Below are positions 35,321 through 44,120 of a DNA stretch of 64,000 nt, one piece after another. Origin of the DNA: an uncultured Bacilli bacterium (lineage in GTDB: Bacteria > Bacillota_I > Bacilli_A > RF39 > UBA660); NCBI GenBank assembly GCA_934148015.1, contig CAKPCU010000001.1:104697-168696 (forward strand), read 5' to 3'. The notes under the pieces were generated by a model that saw only the letters and a program-made list of their open reading frames with translations, searched no databases and was not told where the DNA came from. Made by a program: the position numbers and the translations under genes. Each line of letters opens with the position of its first letter. The stretch's first letter is position 1.

Positions 35321-36440
35321 TGTAATTATAACTTTACTATTAATTATAGTCCTATTATTTGCTTGGTACGTAAGTTTTAGTAAGAAAAGTAAAGAAGTTA
35401 AAATTAAAGTGGAAAATAAAACGACTACTAAAATAACTAAAAAGGCTGAAAAAGAATCAAAGGAACTATCACTCGTGATGGTAGGAGATTGTTTAATACA
35501 TAGATTTGTTTATACTGATGCAAAGGAAAGTGATGGAACATATAATTTTGATAAAATGTTTACTGAGGTAAAAGACTTAATTTATGGACATGACTTAGCA
35601 TATTATAATCAAGAAAGTAATATTGGCGGAAAAAGTCTTGGTTTATCTGCATATCCTAGGTTTAATTCACCTGAAGAAATAGGCGATACTATGGTTAATT
35701 TGGGATTTAATTTAGTTAGTTTGGCTAATAATCATACTATGGATAAGAAAGAGGCAGGTGTAATAAATTCGGTTAATTATTGGAAAACCAAACCTGGTGT
35801 TTACTATTCAGGAGAAGCTTTATCAGAAAGCGATAGAAATGATAATATAAAGGTTTTAGAAAAGAATGGAATAAAATATGCCTTTTTATCTTATACTACT
35901 GTAACAAATGGATTAGTTCCTGATAATGGTAAGGAATATCTAACTAATATATATTCAGATGAAAAAGCAAAAAGTGATATTGATAGAATAAAAGATAAGG
36001 CAGATTTTATAATAGTTGCAATGCACTGGGGAGAAGAATATGTAACTGATCCAAATGAAAGTCAAAAGAAAATTGCATCTTATTTATCTAGTTTAGAAGT
36101 TAATTTAATAATTGGTAATCATGCTCACAGTATACAGCCAGTCCAGATGATAGGAGATACTTTGGTGTTTTATGCACTTGGTAACTTTATATCTGCACAA
36201 GATACACCAAATAAACTAACAGGTGCTATAGCTTATGTTAAGGTGAAGCTTGAAGATAATAAGATTAAATTTTATGATATTAATGCCGACTTAATCTATA
36301 CATATTTTAAGGGAGGTAAAAATTTCAAAGTATATCCTTATACAAAATTAGATAATAGTATTTTAAATAATTATGAAATATATTATAATAAATATAAAGA
36401 AGTATTGAATAAATATTCTGATATTATAAGGGTGAAATAA
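35289..36440 (+). CDS. CapA-family metallophosphoesterase, membrane-anchored
   Basis: CapA/PgsA-like calcineurin-fold protein, 383 residues from the preferred ATG at 35289, which has AAGGAAG upstream. One N-terminal membrane span (LQFSVIITLLLIIVLLFAWYV) anchors an external domain. Metal-site motifs: LVMVGDCLIHR, NQESNIGG, SLANNHTMDK, AMHWGEEY and GNHAHSIQP. In Bacillus PgsA takes part in poly-gamma-glutamate export, but no pgsBC genes are present here, so capsule synthesis is not supported. Inserted between rnr and smpB, with tight spacing to both. Confidence 0.88.
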   Translation: MRKNRKILQFSVIITLLLIIVLLFAWYVSFSKKSKEVKIKVENKTTTKITKKAEKESKELSLVMVGDCLIHRFVYTDAKESDGTYNFDKMFTEVKDLIYGHDLAYYNQESNIGGKSLGLSAYPRFNSPEEIGDTMVNLGFNLVSLANNHTMDKKEAGVINSVNYWKTKPGVYYSGEALSESDRNDNIKVLEKNGIKYAFLSYTTVTNGLVPDNGKEYLTNIYSDEKAKSDIDRIKDKADFIIVAMHWGEEYVTDPNESQKKIASYLSSLEVNLIIGNHAHSIQPVQMIGDTLVFYALGNFISAQDTPNKLTGAIAYVKVKLEDNKIKFYDINADLIYTYFKGGKNFKVYPYTKLDNSILNNYEIYYNKYKEVLNKYSDIIRVK

Positions 36441-36442
36441 TA

Positions 36443-36883
36443 ATGATAGAGATAAAAAATAAAAAAGCAAACTTTGATTATTTTATTGAAGAGACTTATG
36501 AAGCTGGAATAGCTTTAACTGGTACTGAAATAAAGTCAATTAGAAAAGGTAGTTGTAATTTAAAAGATTGTTATGCAAGAGTAAAAAATAGAGAGGTTTT
36601 CTTAATTAATATGTTTATAGGTGTATATGAAGAAGGTAACCGATTCAATCATGATGAAAGAAGACAGCGAAAATTACTTTTACATAAAAAAGAAATACTT
36701 AAGATAAGAGATAGGGTAGAAAAGGAAGGATATTCTTTAGTTCCTTTAAAACTTTATTTAAAAAATGGTAGAGCTAAAGTTTTAATAGGTATTGCAAAGG
36801 GTAAGAAAAACTATGATAAAAGGCAATCTATTAAGGAAAAGGATATTAAAAGAGATTTAGAAAAATCTAAATATAGATATTAA
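36443..36883 (+). CDS. smpB: SsrA-binding protein SmpB
   Basis: 146-residue tmRNA partner that brings it to stalled ribosomes. Signatures: EAGIALTGTEIKSIRKGSCNL, YARVKNREVFLINMFIGVYE and the basic C-terminal tail GKKNYDKRQSIKEKDIKRDL, which probes the empty mRNA channel. Starts 2 bases after the CapA-like stop; ssrA is 1.4 kb downstream beyond a minus-strand gene. Confidence 0.97.
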   Translation: MIEIKNKKANFDYFIEETYEAGIALTGTEIKSIRKGSCNLKDCYARVKNREVFLINMFIGVYEEGNRFNHDERRQRKLLLHKKEILKIRDRVEKEGYSLVPLKLYLKNGRAKVLIGIAKGKKNYDKRQSIKEKDIKRDLEKSKYRY

Positions 36884-36911
36884 AAAAAGACTTCAGTAGA
36901 AAGTCTTTTTA
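36884..36911. terminator. Bidirectional terminator between smpB and the glycosidase gene
   Basis: AAGACTT/AAGTCTT with loop CAGTAGA, A-run before and T-run after. The minus-strand stop (36909-36911) overlaps its end. Confidence 0.8.
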
Positions 36912-38198
36912 TTCTGCAACAATAAATGATGTTGCTATAGCTCTTGTTCTGTGTTTTAGACCGCCATTTATAGGATCATTAATATAACAGTAATTAGCAT
37001 TACAAGAAGTATTATATTTTAATGCTTCAGCTTTTGGAAGAACCATTACACTGGACGTTCCACCATCTAAGTTAGCAGCATTAACAGCTCCGTAGTTACT
37101 CATAATTTCGGTTAAATCTACCATATCGGCACCCTTAGTTCTTGTTGAATTACTATCTACAACTAGGAGTAATACAATTCCATCACTTCTTTGTCCAATT
37201 GCAGTTCTGGCAGCATATCCCCATCCACCATTACCTTTTATAAATGATTTTTTTCCATTAACTATTAGGAAAGGCCCCCAAGTTACAGCATCTCTAACTC
37301 CTGCTTGAATAGCCTTTTGTGCTGTTGACTTCATTAAGACTAATACATTATCATTAGTCATTCCAATTATTCCTCCACCTTGTGAGTAAGAACCATATGT
37401 GTTATTAGTTACTATTTTACCATTAGAAATTGTTATACCTGTAGGAGAGCCACCAGTACTATTATAACCAGGATCATAAAAACCACCACCATTTATTGCA
37501 AGTAATGCGTTATGATTTTCTGCCATTTTAGTAACATATTGACCATTTCTACCAATAGCAGAAGTAACGGCTACTTTAACTAAAGAAGGATCGTATATAG
37601 CAGCTAAATAACCTTTTTGTCCATTAACAGTTAAATCTATAATTTTGTACTTAGCTTTTTTATCGCGTTTAAGTATTGCTTTTTCATATTCATTATCATA
37701 TGTTATTTCTTCTTCCTTTTTAATCAAGTCTTTATTTGTTTCTTCTTCTACTTCAATAATATAGTTGCCATTAAGTACTTTATTTATTTCATCATCATTA
37801 TAAAACCATTGGCATAAATATTGATGATTCATTGTTTTCATAGCTGTTGATATAAGCCAGTTTTTAAATGATTTATTAGGCCCATAAAGAAGTACAATAA
37901 ATGTTATACATCCAGCAACATAAAGTATTGTTACTATATATTTAATTGCTGATAAAACCTTTTTTCCTTTACTCTTCTTAGTTTTTTTACCTTTTCTCTT
38001 TAATATAAAAATACCAACTATGAATAAGTATATTAGCAGAGCTAATATTATATATATAATATTACTAACAGTATTAGTTATTAGTCTTTTACTATGTGTT
38101 GATATAATTGTAAGTACACATAATATTGGTATTAGTATAATAGGAATTATCCTAAATATTATTTTTTTCCCTTTTTTATTCTTCTTACTTTCTTTCAT
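36909..38198 (-). CDS. Phosphodiester glycosidase (NAGPA-domain) membrane protein
   Basis: 429 residues from the ATG at 38198, which has GGTGA 8 bases upstream. Three predicted N-terminal spans (IIPIILIPILCVLTII; NIIYIILALLIYLFIVGIFI; YIVTILYVAGCITFIVLL) precede an external domain of the NAGPA family, enzymes that remove phosphodiester-linked sugars. Motifs: LLAINGGGFYDPGY, RTAIGQRSDGIVLLLVVD and AANLDGGTSSVMV. Related proteins act in exopolysaccharide or teichoic-acid metabolism; the substrate here is unknown. Divergent from ssrA. Confidence 0.85.
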   Translation of the reverse strand: MKESKKNKKGKKIIFRIIPIILIPILCVLTIISTHSKRLITNTVSNIIYIILALLIYLFIVGIFILKRKGKKTKKSKGKKVLSAIKYIVTILYVAGCITFIVLLYGPNKSFKNWLISTAMKTMNHQYLCQWFYNDDEINKVLNGNYIIEVEEETNKDLIKKEEEITYDNEYEKAILKRDKKAKYKIIDLTVNGQKGYLAAIYDPSLVKVAVTSAIGRNGQYVTKMAENHNALLAINGGGFYDPGYNSTGGSPTGITISNGKIVTNNTYGSYSQGGGIIGMTNDNVLVLMKSTAQKAIQAGVRDAVTWGPFLIVNGKKSFIKGNGGWGYAARTAIGQRSDGIVLLLVVDSNSTRTKGADMVDLTEIMSNYGAVNAANLDGGTSSVMVLPKAEALKYNTSCNANYCYINDPINGGLKHRTRAIATSFIVAE

Positions 38199-38247
38199 TA
38201 CTTCTATCACCAAAATTATTATACATTATATGACAAAATATGACAAC

Positions 38248-38275
38248 TTGAAATTTGAAAATAATATGATATAAT
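38248..38275 (+). promoter_or_regulatory. ssrA promoter
   Basis: TTGAAA at 38248-38253, 16-bp spacer, TATAAT at 38270-38275; about 18 bases to the mature tmRNA end. Confidence 0.75.
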
Positions 38276-38292
38276 ATTATTGTTATTTAAAT

Positions 38293-38644
38293 GGGGCTGT
38301 TATTGGTTTCGACAGATATTAAACATATTAAGTTGCAAGTGGAAGGTACTCCTTAAGTACAAACAAAAAATAAATAACAGAAATTATAATCAAGCTTACG
38401 CATTTGCTTAATTAGCGTAGCGCTTCTTAAATTATTTTACTCACGGATTTTTTAAGAGGCTCATTTTAGTGAGTTATATTATTTTATTTGTTTAGGGTAG
38501 AATAATGAATTTTACTAAACTCGTTATTTGGTGGGGTATGTTAACTACCTTTATCATTTAATTAAATTTAATAGTTAACTAAACTTGTAGATGCTTAATA
38601 TAATTGGTATTTGGACACGAGTTCAAATCTCGTCAGCTCCACCA
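38293..38644 (+). ncRNA. ssrA: Transfer-messenger RNA (tmRNA)
   Basis: Rescues stalled ribosomes and tags the nascent peptide. The 5' end GGGGCTGTTATTGGTTTCGA and the 3' end with TTCAAATC T-arm, CAGCTCC acceptor strand and encoded CCA form the tRNA-like domain. The tag frame ends Ala-Tyr-Ala-Phe-Ala-stop (38394-38411), within ...AAT CAA GCT TAC GCA TTT GCT TAA. A YAFA ending is known from Mycoplasma tmRNA tags; most Firmicutes tags end LAA or VAA. The resume codon cannot be fixed by eye. Downstream pseudoknot sequence is present. smpB lies upstream. Confidence 0.96.
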
Positions 38645-38685
38645 ATTGATAGTAAACCCAAACTTTTTGGGCTTAAGTAATAGAT

Positions 38686-38708
38686 ACTAACAGAAATGTT
38701 AGTTTTTT
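38686..38708 (+). terminator. ssrA terminator
   Basis: ACTAACA/TGTTAGT with GAAA tetraloop and TTTTT. A first hairpin CCCAAA/TTTGGG lies at about 38657-38671. Confidence 0.85.
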
Positions 38709-38731
38709 GTTTATTATGAATGAGGTGAAAA

Positions 38732-39103
38732 ATGATTTTTAGAAGAAATTATAATTATAGATTTATTTCAAAAGAATGTTTTGATTTTAAATGTTTAGAA
38801 ATAGCGACATTTAATGATATATATAGAAAATATAAGATTGTTAAATATAAAAAGAATGATGAAATATTTTTAACCGAAGTAACATCTGAAAATTTACTTA
38901 AAAATATAGAAAATATTATTAATATATATGATGCGGAAAAAATAGTATCTAGTTGCATTGGATTTGATGGAGAATACGAAGATTTAACTTATTATCATAT
39001 TTCTGATTTATATTTTATCGAATTTTCAGATGATGTTTCAGGCAACGAAAATGAAAATGAATTAATAGAAAAAGAATTGAAAAAAATAGGTTTAATTCAA
39101 TAG
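38732..39103 (+). CDS. Hypothetical protein, 123 residues
   Basis: Not recognised. A 123-residue acidic, soluble protein rich in Ile, Asn, Glu and Tyr, with no membrane segment (IENIINIYDAEKIVSSCIGF in the middle; NENENELIEKELKKIG near the end). A GAGGTGA ribosome site precedes the ATG. It starts the accessory islet directly downstream of the ssrA terminator, a common insertion place for mobile DNA in bacteria. No integrase or repeated ssrA end is visible in the islet. Confidence 0.6.
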   Translation: MIFRRNYNYRFISKECFDFKCLEIATFNDIYRKYKIVKYKKNDEIFLTEVTSENLLKNIENIINIYDAEKIVSSCIGFDGEYEDLTYYHISDLYFIEFSDDVSGNENENELIEKELKKIGLIQ

Positions 39104-39139
39104 AATAAATCAGTAATTAAGGGTAAAAAATTTGATATA

Positions 39140-39167
39140 TTGAAAAAAATATAAAATAGTATATAAT
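39140..39167 (+). promoter_or_regulatory. Promoter for 39197 gene
   Basis: TTGAAA at 39140-39145, 16-bp spacer, TATAAT at 39162-39167. Confidence 0.65.
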
Positions 39168-39196
39168 ATACCATTATATCAATCAGGGAGAAAACC

Positions 39197-40219
39197 ATGA
39201 AAAAAGATTTTACTTGTACGAATATATCAAAAAATACGTTTAATCAATTATATATAACAGACAAACAGCAGTTAGAAAAAATAGAAGATACAAACATAAG
39301 ATTAAGATGTTATGTGGATGATTTTTTGATAGCTATAATGGAATTAGGAAAGATAAAAGATAAATCCATTAATTATTTGGTTAGAATAAGAGAAAACTTA
39401 ATATTAGATAATTATGATAATTTATTTGATGTTTTCAAAGAATTAGTGCAATATAAAAATAATATTTTTGGACTAGAACTAACGTTATCTTCTAAAGTGA
39501 AAGAAGATGACTTCAAAAAGCTAACTCAATTTTTACAATGCATCACTTTAAAGTTTGATCTAAAATTAAATTTAGGAAGTATGAAAGTATTTAATGAAAA
39601 ACAACTAAATACACTAAAAAATATAAATAAAAATTTAAATATTAAATTAAACATTAATCAATTTTATCAAGGAAAATATAGGGATAATAATATGTGTGAT
39701 AATTCATATACAATAGATGATTTGATAAGTATTAAAGAAAAAATTAATGAAATAATAAATAAGATCCCATTAGGTTATAATGATTTAGAAAAGATATTAT
39801 TTTTATATAAATATTTAGGCAAGAAAGTTAAATATTCTGATAAGATTTCTGGCTTGAAAGATGAAAAAAGAAAATCCCATGATTTAAAAAGTATATATGA
39901 TGTTTTATTTAATAGCAAAGGAGTTTGTTCTAGCATTGCTGCAACATTTAGAGTATTAATGGAAGCTATTGATATAGAATGTCAAGTTGTAAGTTCTTTA
40001 AGTCATGAGTGGAATGTTGTGAAAATTGATGAAATTTGGTATCACTTAGATTTAACATGGGACTTATATAATATTAAACATAATTACCCGTTATCTTATT
40101 TTCTTAAAAGTGAAAGATATATTCAAAAAGATAAAGATCATAAAATAATATATTATTATGCAGAGAAAGAAGAAATAGCTAGTAGATCTATTCCTATTAG
40201 ATTATATAAAAAGTTGTAG
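39197..40219 (+). CDS. Transglutaminase-like (papain-fold) protein
   Basis: 340 residues. The C-terminal third has a transglutaminase-like catalytic triad: C244 in SKGVCSSIAATFRVLMEA, H270 in SLSHEWNVVKI and D285 in WYHLDLTWDLYN. The N-terminal 170 residues are unassigned (helical/beta mix, possibly a substrate-recognition domain). No signal peptide, so it is apparently intracellular. Such folds act as proteases or cross-linkers; which one cannot be told from sequence. It has its own promoter and lies in the islet downstream of ssrA. gerQ, whose B. subtilis product is a transglutaminase substrate, is also encoded in the window, but a link is speculative. Confidence 0.75.
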   Translation: MKKDFTCTNISKNTFNQLYITDKQQLEKIEDTNIRLRCYVDDFLIAIMELGKIKDKSINYLVRIRENLILDNYDNLFDVFKELVQYKNNIFGLELTLSSKVKEDDFKKLTQFLQCITLKFDLKLNLGSMKVFNEKQLNTLKNINKNLNIKLNINQFYQGKYRDNNMCDNSYTIDDLISIKEKINEIINKIPLGYNDLEKILFLYKYLGKKVKYSDKISGLKDEKRKSHDLKSIYDVLFNSKGVCSSIAATFRVLMEAIDIECQVVSSLSHEWNVVKIDEIWYHLDLTWDLYNIKHNYPLSYFLKSERYIQKDKDHKIIYYYAEKEEIASRSIPIRLYKKL

Positions 40220-40277
40220 ATATTTATTTTGACATCTTTAATCTGATAAAAAATAGAGTTTTTAATTATCTTGCAAT

Positions 40278-40301
40278 AAAAAACAGCGAAAATATTCGCT
40301 G
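40278..40301 (-). terminator. Terminator of the 53-residue peptide gene
   Basis: On the minus strand CAGCGAA/TTCGCTG (7 bp) with loop TATT and TTTTTT, 10 bases after the stop. Confidence 0.85.
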
Positions 40302-40310
40302 CCAGTAAAG

Positions 40311-40472
40311 TTAGTTATAACGGCCACAGGTATTATTGCATCCCCTATTGCCACCAAATCCCCAGAATAAGAAAAATATTATTGCTACTATTATTATTAT
40401 CCATAACCAATTGGTTCCATTATTCTCATTATATCCATAATAAGGGTAGGAAGGATATCCAGGATAATACAT
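40311..40472 (-). CDS. Small Tyr/Pro-rich single-span membrane protein, 53 residues
   Basis: The peptide starts MYYPGYPSYPYYGYNENNG, then has a hydrophobic span (WLWIIIIVAIIFFLFW) and a Gly/Asn/Cys tail (GFGGNRGCNNTCGRYN). The ATG at 40472 has AAAGGAG upstream and a clean terminator follows, which supports a real gene. The pattern of a Tyr/Gly/Pro head plus a single span resembles YjcZ/SscA-type small sporulation proteins of Bacilli, but similarity is compositional only. With spoIIR and gerQ nearby, a spore or cell-surface role is possible. Confidence 0.65.
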   Translation of the reverse strand: MYYPGYPSYPYYGYNENNGTNWLWIIIIVAIIFFLFWGFGGNRGCNNTCGRYN

Positions 40473-40549
40473 AAATATACACTCCTTTCTTTATATTATA
40501 TTTATATAAAGAAAAAATAAATATATTAAATGCCATGAAAATTACATAT

Positions 40550-41494
40550 TTATATTATAAATGTGGTTTCATCTATGAATTTATAGTTGGTTTTGTACTT
40601 TAATTGTCTAACTAATCTTGATATAGCATCATCTTTAGCTTTTGCTTCAAGCATTATATCAATATCTTTATCTTGCGTTTTAATTAAGTTAATAAAATTT
40701 ATAAAATCATCAGGATTTATATAGTCATTATGACTCCTAAATTCTTTTTTTAGTTTGCTCTTAGGAGAGGAAAAATGCACTTTTGGAAGTTTTCCATTCC
40801 AAGTTTCTATTATTTCTTTTAAATAATCTTTTATATCCCCTCCCTCATTATTGCAAATGAAGTGATGATAATCCAAAACCATGGGTACATTAATTTTGTG
40901 ACATAATTCTAGTACGTCTTTTACATTGTAAACTTTGTCATCATTTTCAATAGCAATACACTTTTTTAGGCAGTCTGGTAATTTTTCAAAGTTATTAATA
41001 AATCTTGTGATAGATGCTTTTTTGCCACACACACTAGAACCTATATGCAAAATTATTGTTTTAGATTTTATATTTAGAGCATCCATAATTTTATAGTGAT
41101 ACTCTAATATTTCCACAGTATTTTTAACTATCTTACTATCCATACTATTTAAAACAGCATATTGGTCTGGATGAGTATCAACTCTCATGTTATTATTATT
41201 TATTAACACACCTATCTTTTTATAATAATCCTTTAAGGGTGTTATATAATCAAAATTCACTTTATCATGCGTTGCAAGTGGCACTAATTTAGAAGTTAAT
41301 CTGTAGAAATGAAAATTATTATTTATATTATATTTAATTATTTCATATAATGCGTCTAAATTATCTTTAGTTATTTTTAGCAACTCGTGCGTGGTATAAT
41401 TATTATTTATATAATTAGTATACGTTATGGTACTTGATGTTGTAATATCATTTAATGCTTTAGATAGTGCAACATATCCTAATCTTACTTTCAT
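40550..41494 (-). CDS. uvsE: UV damage endonuclease UvsE
   Basis: Nicks DNA 5' of UV photoproducts, an alternative to UvrABC for excision repair. The 314-residue protein begins with the family motif VRLGYVALS and has the TIM-barrel metal-binding residues in FHFYRLTSKLVPLATH, MRVDTHPDQYAVLNS, TIILHIG, CIAIENDDK, VPMVLDYHH and DIMLEAKAKDDA. The ATG at 41494 lies 6 bases after GGTGAT; an ATG at 41506 lacks a ribosome site. Situated in the islet between ssrA and ychF. Confidence 0.92.
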   Translation of the reverse strand: MKVRLGYVALSKALNDITTSSTITYTNYINNNYTTHELLKITKDNLDALYEIIKYNINNNFHFYRLTSKLVPLATHDKVNFDYITPLKDYYKKIGVLINNNNMRVDTHPDQYAVLNSMDSKIVKNTVEILEYHYKIMDALNIKSKTIILHIGSSVCGKKASITRFINNFEKLPDCLKKCIAIENDDKVYNVKDVLELCHKINVPMVLDYHHFICNNEGGDIKDYLKEIIETWNGKLPKVHFSSPKSKLKKEFRSHNDYINPDDFINFINLIKTQDKDIDIMLEAKAKDDAISRLVRQLKYKTNYKFIDETTFII

Positions 41495-41567
41495 TTTAAT
41501 CACCATTTCTATTATGGTACATATTATGAATATTTACACTTTTATTCACATATCTAATATAATAATG

Positions 41568-41596
41568 TTTATAAATACTTTAATTTTTTATATAAT
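41568..41596 (+). promoter_or_regulatory. Promoter for 41617 gene
   Basis: TTTATA at 41568-41573, 17-bp spacer, TATAAT at 41591-41596. Confidence 0.6.
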
Positions 41597-41616
41597 ACTA
41601 TTAGGAGGTATTCATT

Positions 41617-42537
41617 TTGAACAATAAGACAGAGTACGATTTACAAGTTATTAAAATGTCTTTAGAAGAACTAAGGATGAAAAAATATATTAATGAGGAA
41701 GAATTAAATAAACTTTTCGAATTATATAAGATGGATGATAGAAATATTGAAGATATAAACGATGAAATATCAAAATTTCCGATAGATGGAAATCTTCTGA
41801 AAGAAAAAATAAAATTATCAAGTAATGTTTCTAAATTAGCTGAAGAAACGTCAAAACCAAAAAGCTCTGAGTTATCTTTAGAAAATATAACCGACTTTCA
41901 AAAAGATGGCAAACCTTTTATAAAGATCCACTATCCATATCCATCTGATGACGTTAGAATACTAGAAAATAGTACGAATCCTTATATTAGTGCAAAAGAA
42001 ATATTTAATTCTATTAAAGATAAAATGCCTAATAATGTAGAGGGTGCTGAACTTACAACTAAATTATTTGAAGACGAACTGGCTACGAAATATATAGAAC
42101 CAAAACTATATAATTATAATGATCAGAATAATTATATAGAGTTTGATAAACTAACAGAAGAAGAAAAGAAAAATTTTATCGGATTAAAAGAAGTTATTTA
42201 TAATAATAAGAAAAAATTTGAAGATAAAATAGTAAGAGTTTGTTTACCTGAAAAATTGGTAATTATTTCGACACCTAATGAACCAACTAAAGATGAAGTT
42301 AAAAAGATAGAATTTAATAAAGAAAAGGATAGATATGAATTAGTACCTTTAGATTCTAAAGGTTATAAGTATGATAATCAAGATAACATGGATCAAGATA
42401 CTAATACTCTGGAAAATGATGCATCAAAAGAAAAGCTAAACGAGGAAGAAGAACTCCAAAAAGAAGGAGAATTTAAGAATATAGATAAGGGTATTTCATA
42501 TAAAAAGAGAAGAAAGTCAAAAACAGGAAATAATTAA
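41617..42537 (+). CDS. Hypothetical protein, 306 residues
   Basis: Not recognised. TTG start at 41617 with AGGAGG 8 bases upstream. The first 70 residues are helical and charged (VIKMSLEELRMKKYINEEEL), the centre is a mixed alpha/beta region (KPFIKIHYPYPSDDVRI; IVRVCLPEKLVIISTP), and the last 70 residues are a hydrophilic, acidic-then-basic tail ending KKRRKSK. No membrane segment. It closes the islet before ychF. The composition and lack of a known family suggest a lineage-specific gene. Confidence 0.7.
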   Translation: MNNKTEYDLQVIKMSLEELRMKKYINEEELNKLFELYKMDDRNIEDINDEISKFPIDGNLLKEKIKLSSNVSKLAEETSKPKSSELSLENITDFQKDGKPFIKIHYPYPSDDVRILENSTNPYISAKEIFNSIKDKMPNNVEGAELTTKLFEDELATKYIEPKLYNYNDQNNYIEFDKLTEEEKKNFIGLKEVIYNNKKKFEDKIVRVCLPEKLVIISTPNEPTKDEVKKIEFNKEKDRYELVPLDSKGYKYDNQDNMDQDTNTLENDASKEKLNEEEELQKEGEFKNIDKGISYKKRRKSKTGNN

Positions 42538-42555
42538 TTTTATTTTCTTTTTTTG

Positions 42556-42564
42556 TGTTATAAT
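42556..42564 (+). promoter_or_regulatory. Extended -10 promoter for ychF
   Basis: TGTTATAAT directly after the 41617 gene; no clear -35. Confidence 0.55.
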
Positions 42565-42587
42565 ACCTATACGAGGATGTGATTTAT

Positions 42588-43685
42588 ATGGCTTTAACAG
42601 CTGGCATAGTAGGATTACCAAATGTTGGTAAATCTACATTATTTAATGCAATAACTAAAAAGAATATCTTGGCAGCTAATTACCCTTTTGCAACAATAGA
42701 ACCTAATGTTGGTATGGTAATAGTTCCAGATAAAAGATTAGATTATTTAAACGAATTAATTGAACCTAAAAGTTTAGTACCAACTACATTTGAATTTACT
42801 GACATAGCAGGATTGGTTAAAGGCGCTTCTCATGGTGAAGGATTAGGTAACAAGTTTTTATCTCACATAAGAAATGTTGATTCAATAGTAGAAGTAGTAA
42901 GATGTTTTGATGATACAAATATAACTCATGTTGAGGGAACAACAAATCCATTAAGAGACATAGAAATAATAGATGTAGAATTTATCTTTTGTGATTTAGA
43001 GGTTATTACTAATAGACTTTTAAAGATAGAAAAAAAAGCAATATCAACGAAAGACAAAGAAGCTTTAAAGGAAGTTGAACTACTAAAGAAAATAAAAGAA
43101 GCTTTAGAAAATAATATTCCTGCTAGACATTTAGAATATACTTCTGATGAACTTAAAATGTTAAAAGCTTTTAATCTTCTTACTATGAAACCTATAATAT
43201 ATGTAGCTAATGTAAAGGAAGATGAAGTATTAACAGAAAATGATTATGTTAAAAGTGTAAAAGAATATGCTGTAAAAGACAATTCTAAAGTAATAGTTTT
43301 ATGTGCAAAGATGGAAGAAGAACTAAGTGGATTTGAAGATGAAGAGAAAAAGGCATTTTTAAATGAACTTGGAATAGATGAACCAGGTTTAGATAAACTT
43401 ATTAAGGCATCATATAGTCTTCTTGGGTTAAAGACTTATTTTACAGCTGGACCTAAAGAAGTTAGAGCATGGACATTTTCTGATGGAATGAAAGCTCCAG
43501 CTTGTGCAGGAATAATACATAGTGATTTTGAAAAAGGATTTATTAGAGCAGAAGTAATAAGTTTTGATGACTATAAAAAGTATGGTGGAGAAAAAGGTGC
43601 TAAAGAAGCGGGAAAACTCAGAAGTGAAGGTAAAGAATACGTAATGCAAGATGGGGATGTTTGTTTATTTAGGTTTAACAATTAA
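42588..43685 (+). CDS. ychF: Ribosome-binding ATPase YchF
   Basis: Obg-family ATPase (OLA1 type), 365 residues from the ATG at 42588, which gives the family start MALTAGIVGLPNVGKST. The P-loop, G3-like DIAGLVKGASHGEGLGN and the NVKEDE motif that gives ATP rather than GTP preference are present, followed by the coiled-coil domain and the C-terminal TGS domain (LKTYFTAGPKEVRAWTFSDG). An upstream in-frame GTG at 42579 is less likely. Precedes rpsF as yyaF does in Bacillus. Confidence 0.96.
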   Translation: MALTAGIVGLPNVGKSTLFNAITKKNILAANYPFATIEPNVGMVIVPDKRLDYLNELIEPKSLVPTTFEFTDIAGLVKGASHGEGLGNKFLSHIRNVDSIVEVVRCFDDTNITHVEGTTNPLRDIEIIDVEFIFCDLEVITNRLLKIEKKAISTKDKEALKEVELLKKIKEALENNIPARHLEYTSDELKMLKAFNLLTMKPIIYVANVKEDEVLTENDYVKSVKEYAVKDNSKVIVLCAKMEEELSGFEDEEKKAFLNELGIDEPGLDKLIKASYSLLGLKTYFTAGPKEVRAWTFSDGMKAPACAGIIHSDFEKGFIRAEVISFDDYKKYGGEKGAKEAGKLRSEGKEYVMQDGDVCLFRFNN

Positions 43686-43758
43686 ATTGGAATATTTATT
43701 TATTATTATCATATAATTATTATGATGTACAATAACTATATGAAAAGAGGATATTTAA

Positions 43759-44106
43759 GTGAAACTTACAAATATGATATTTGGTATTTCAACAAAAAAA
43801 TTAGAACTAGTTGAATTGGTTAAATTAAAAAGTAGGGATATTAGGTTTGATACTCTTAATTTGGATGATTTATATATGGAGTTTGATCCTCCAAAATACA
43901 TATTAGCGAAAAATAAAAATGGTGTATATAAAGATGTTATTTTAAATGATAAATATAATGATGTAAAAAATTATTCAAATAGTTGTGATGTCTTAGGCAA
44001 AAGGGTACTAGAGAAGGTATCTTTGCATAAAAGAAGAATTAAATACAAAGATGCTGATAGATATGTAAAAGAAATGAATGGTTTAGTACTTAAAGGAAAA
44101 AAATAA
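43759..44106 (+). CDS. Hypothetical protein, 115 residues
   Basis: Not recognised. A basic soluble protein (LVELVKLKSRDIRFDTLNLD at the start, VSLHKRRIKYKDADRYVKEM near the end). GTG start at 43759 after AGAGG. It sits between ychF and rpsF and ends in a terminator; in Bacillus this place is empty or holds a short DUF951 protein, but this sequence lacks the cysteines I would expect of that family. Confidence 0.6.
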   Translation: MKLTNMIFGISTKKLELVELVKLKSRDIRFDTLNLDDLYMEFDPPKYILAKNKNGVYKDVILNDKYNDVKNYSNSCDVLGKRVLEKVSLHKRRIKYKDADRYVKEMNGLVLKGKK

Positions 44107-44120
44107 GAATATAATTAATA

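Noticed and set aside
35289..36440. Poly-gamma-glutamate capsule operon
   Set aside because: Only a CapA-like protein is present; no pgsB, pgsC or similar genes are adjacent.
38645..42537. ssrA-integrated prophage or island with att repeats
   Set aside because: No integrase, and no copy of the ssrA 3' end was found in the interval; kept only as an accessory islet.
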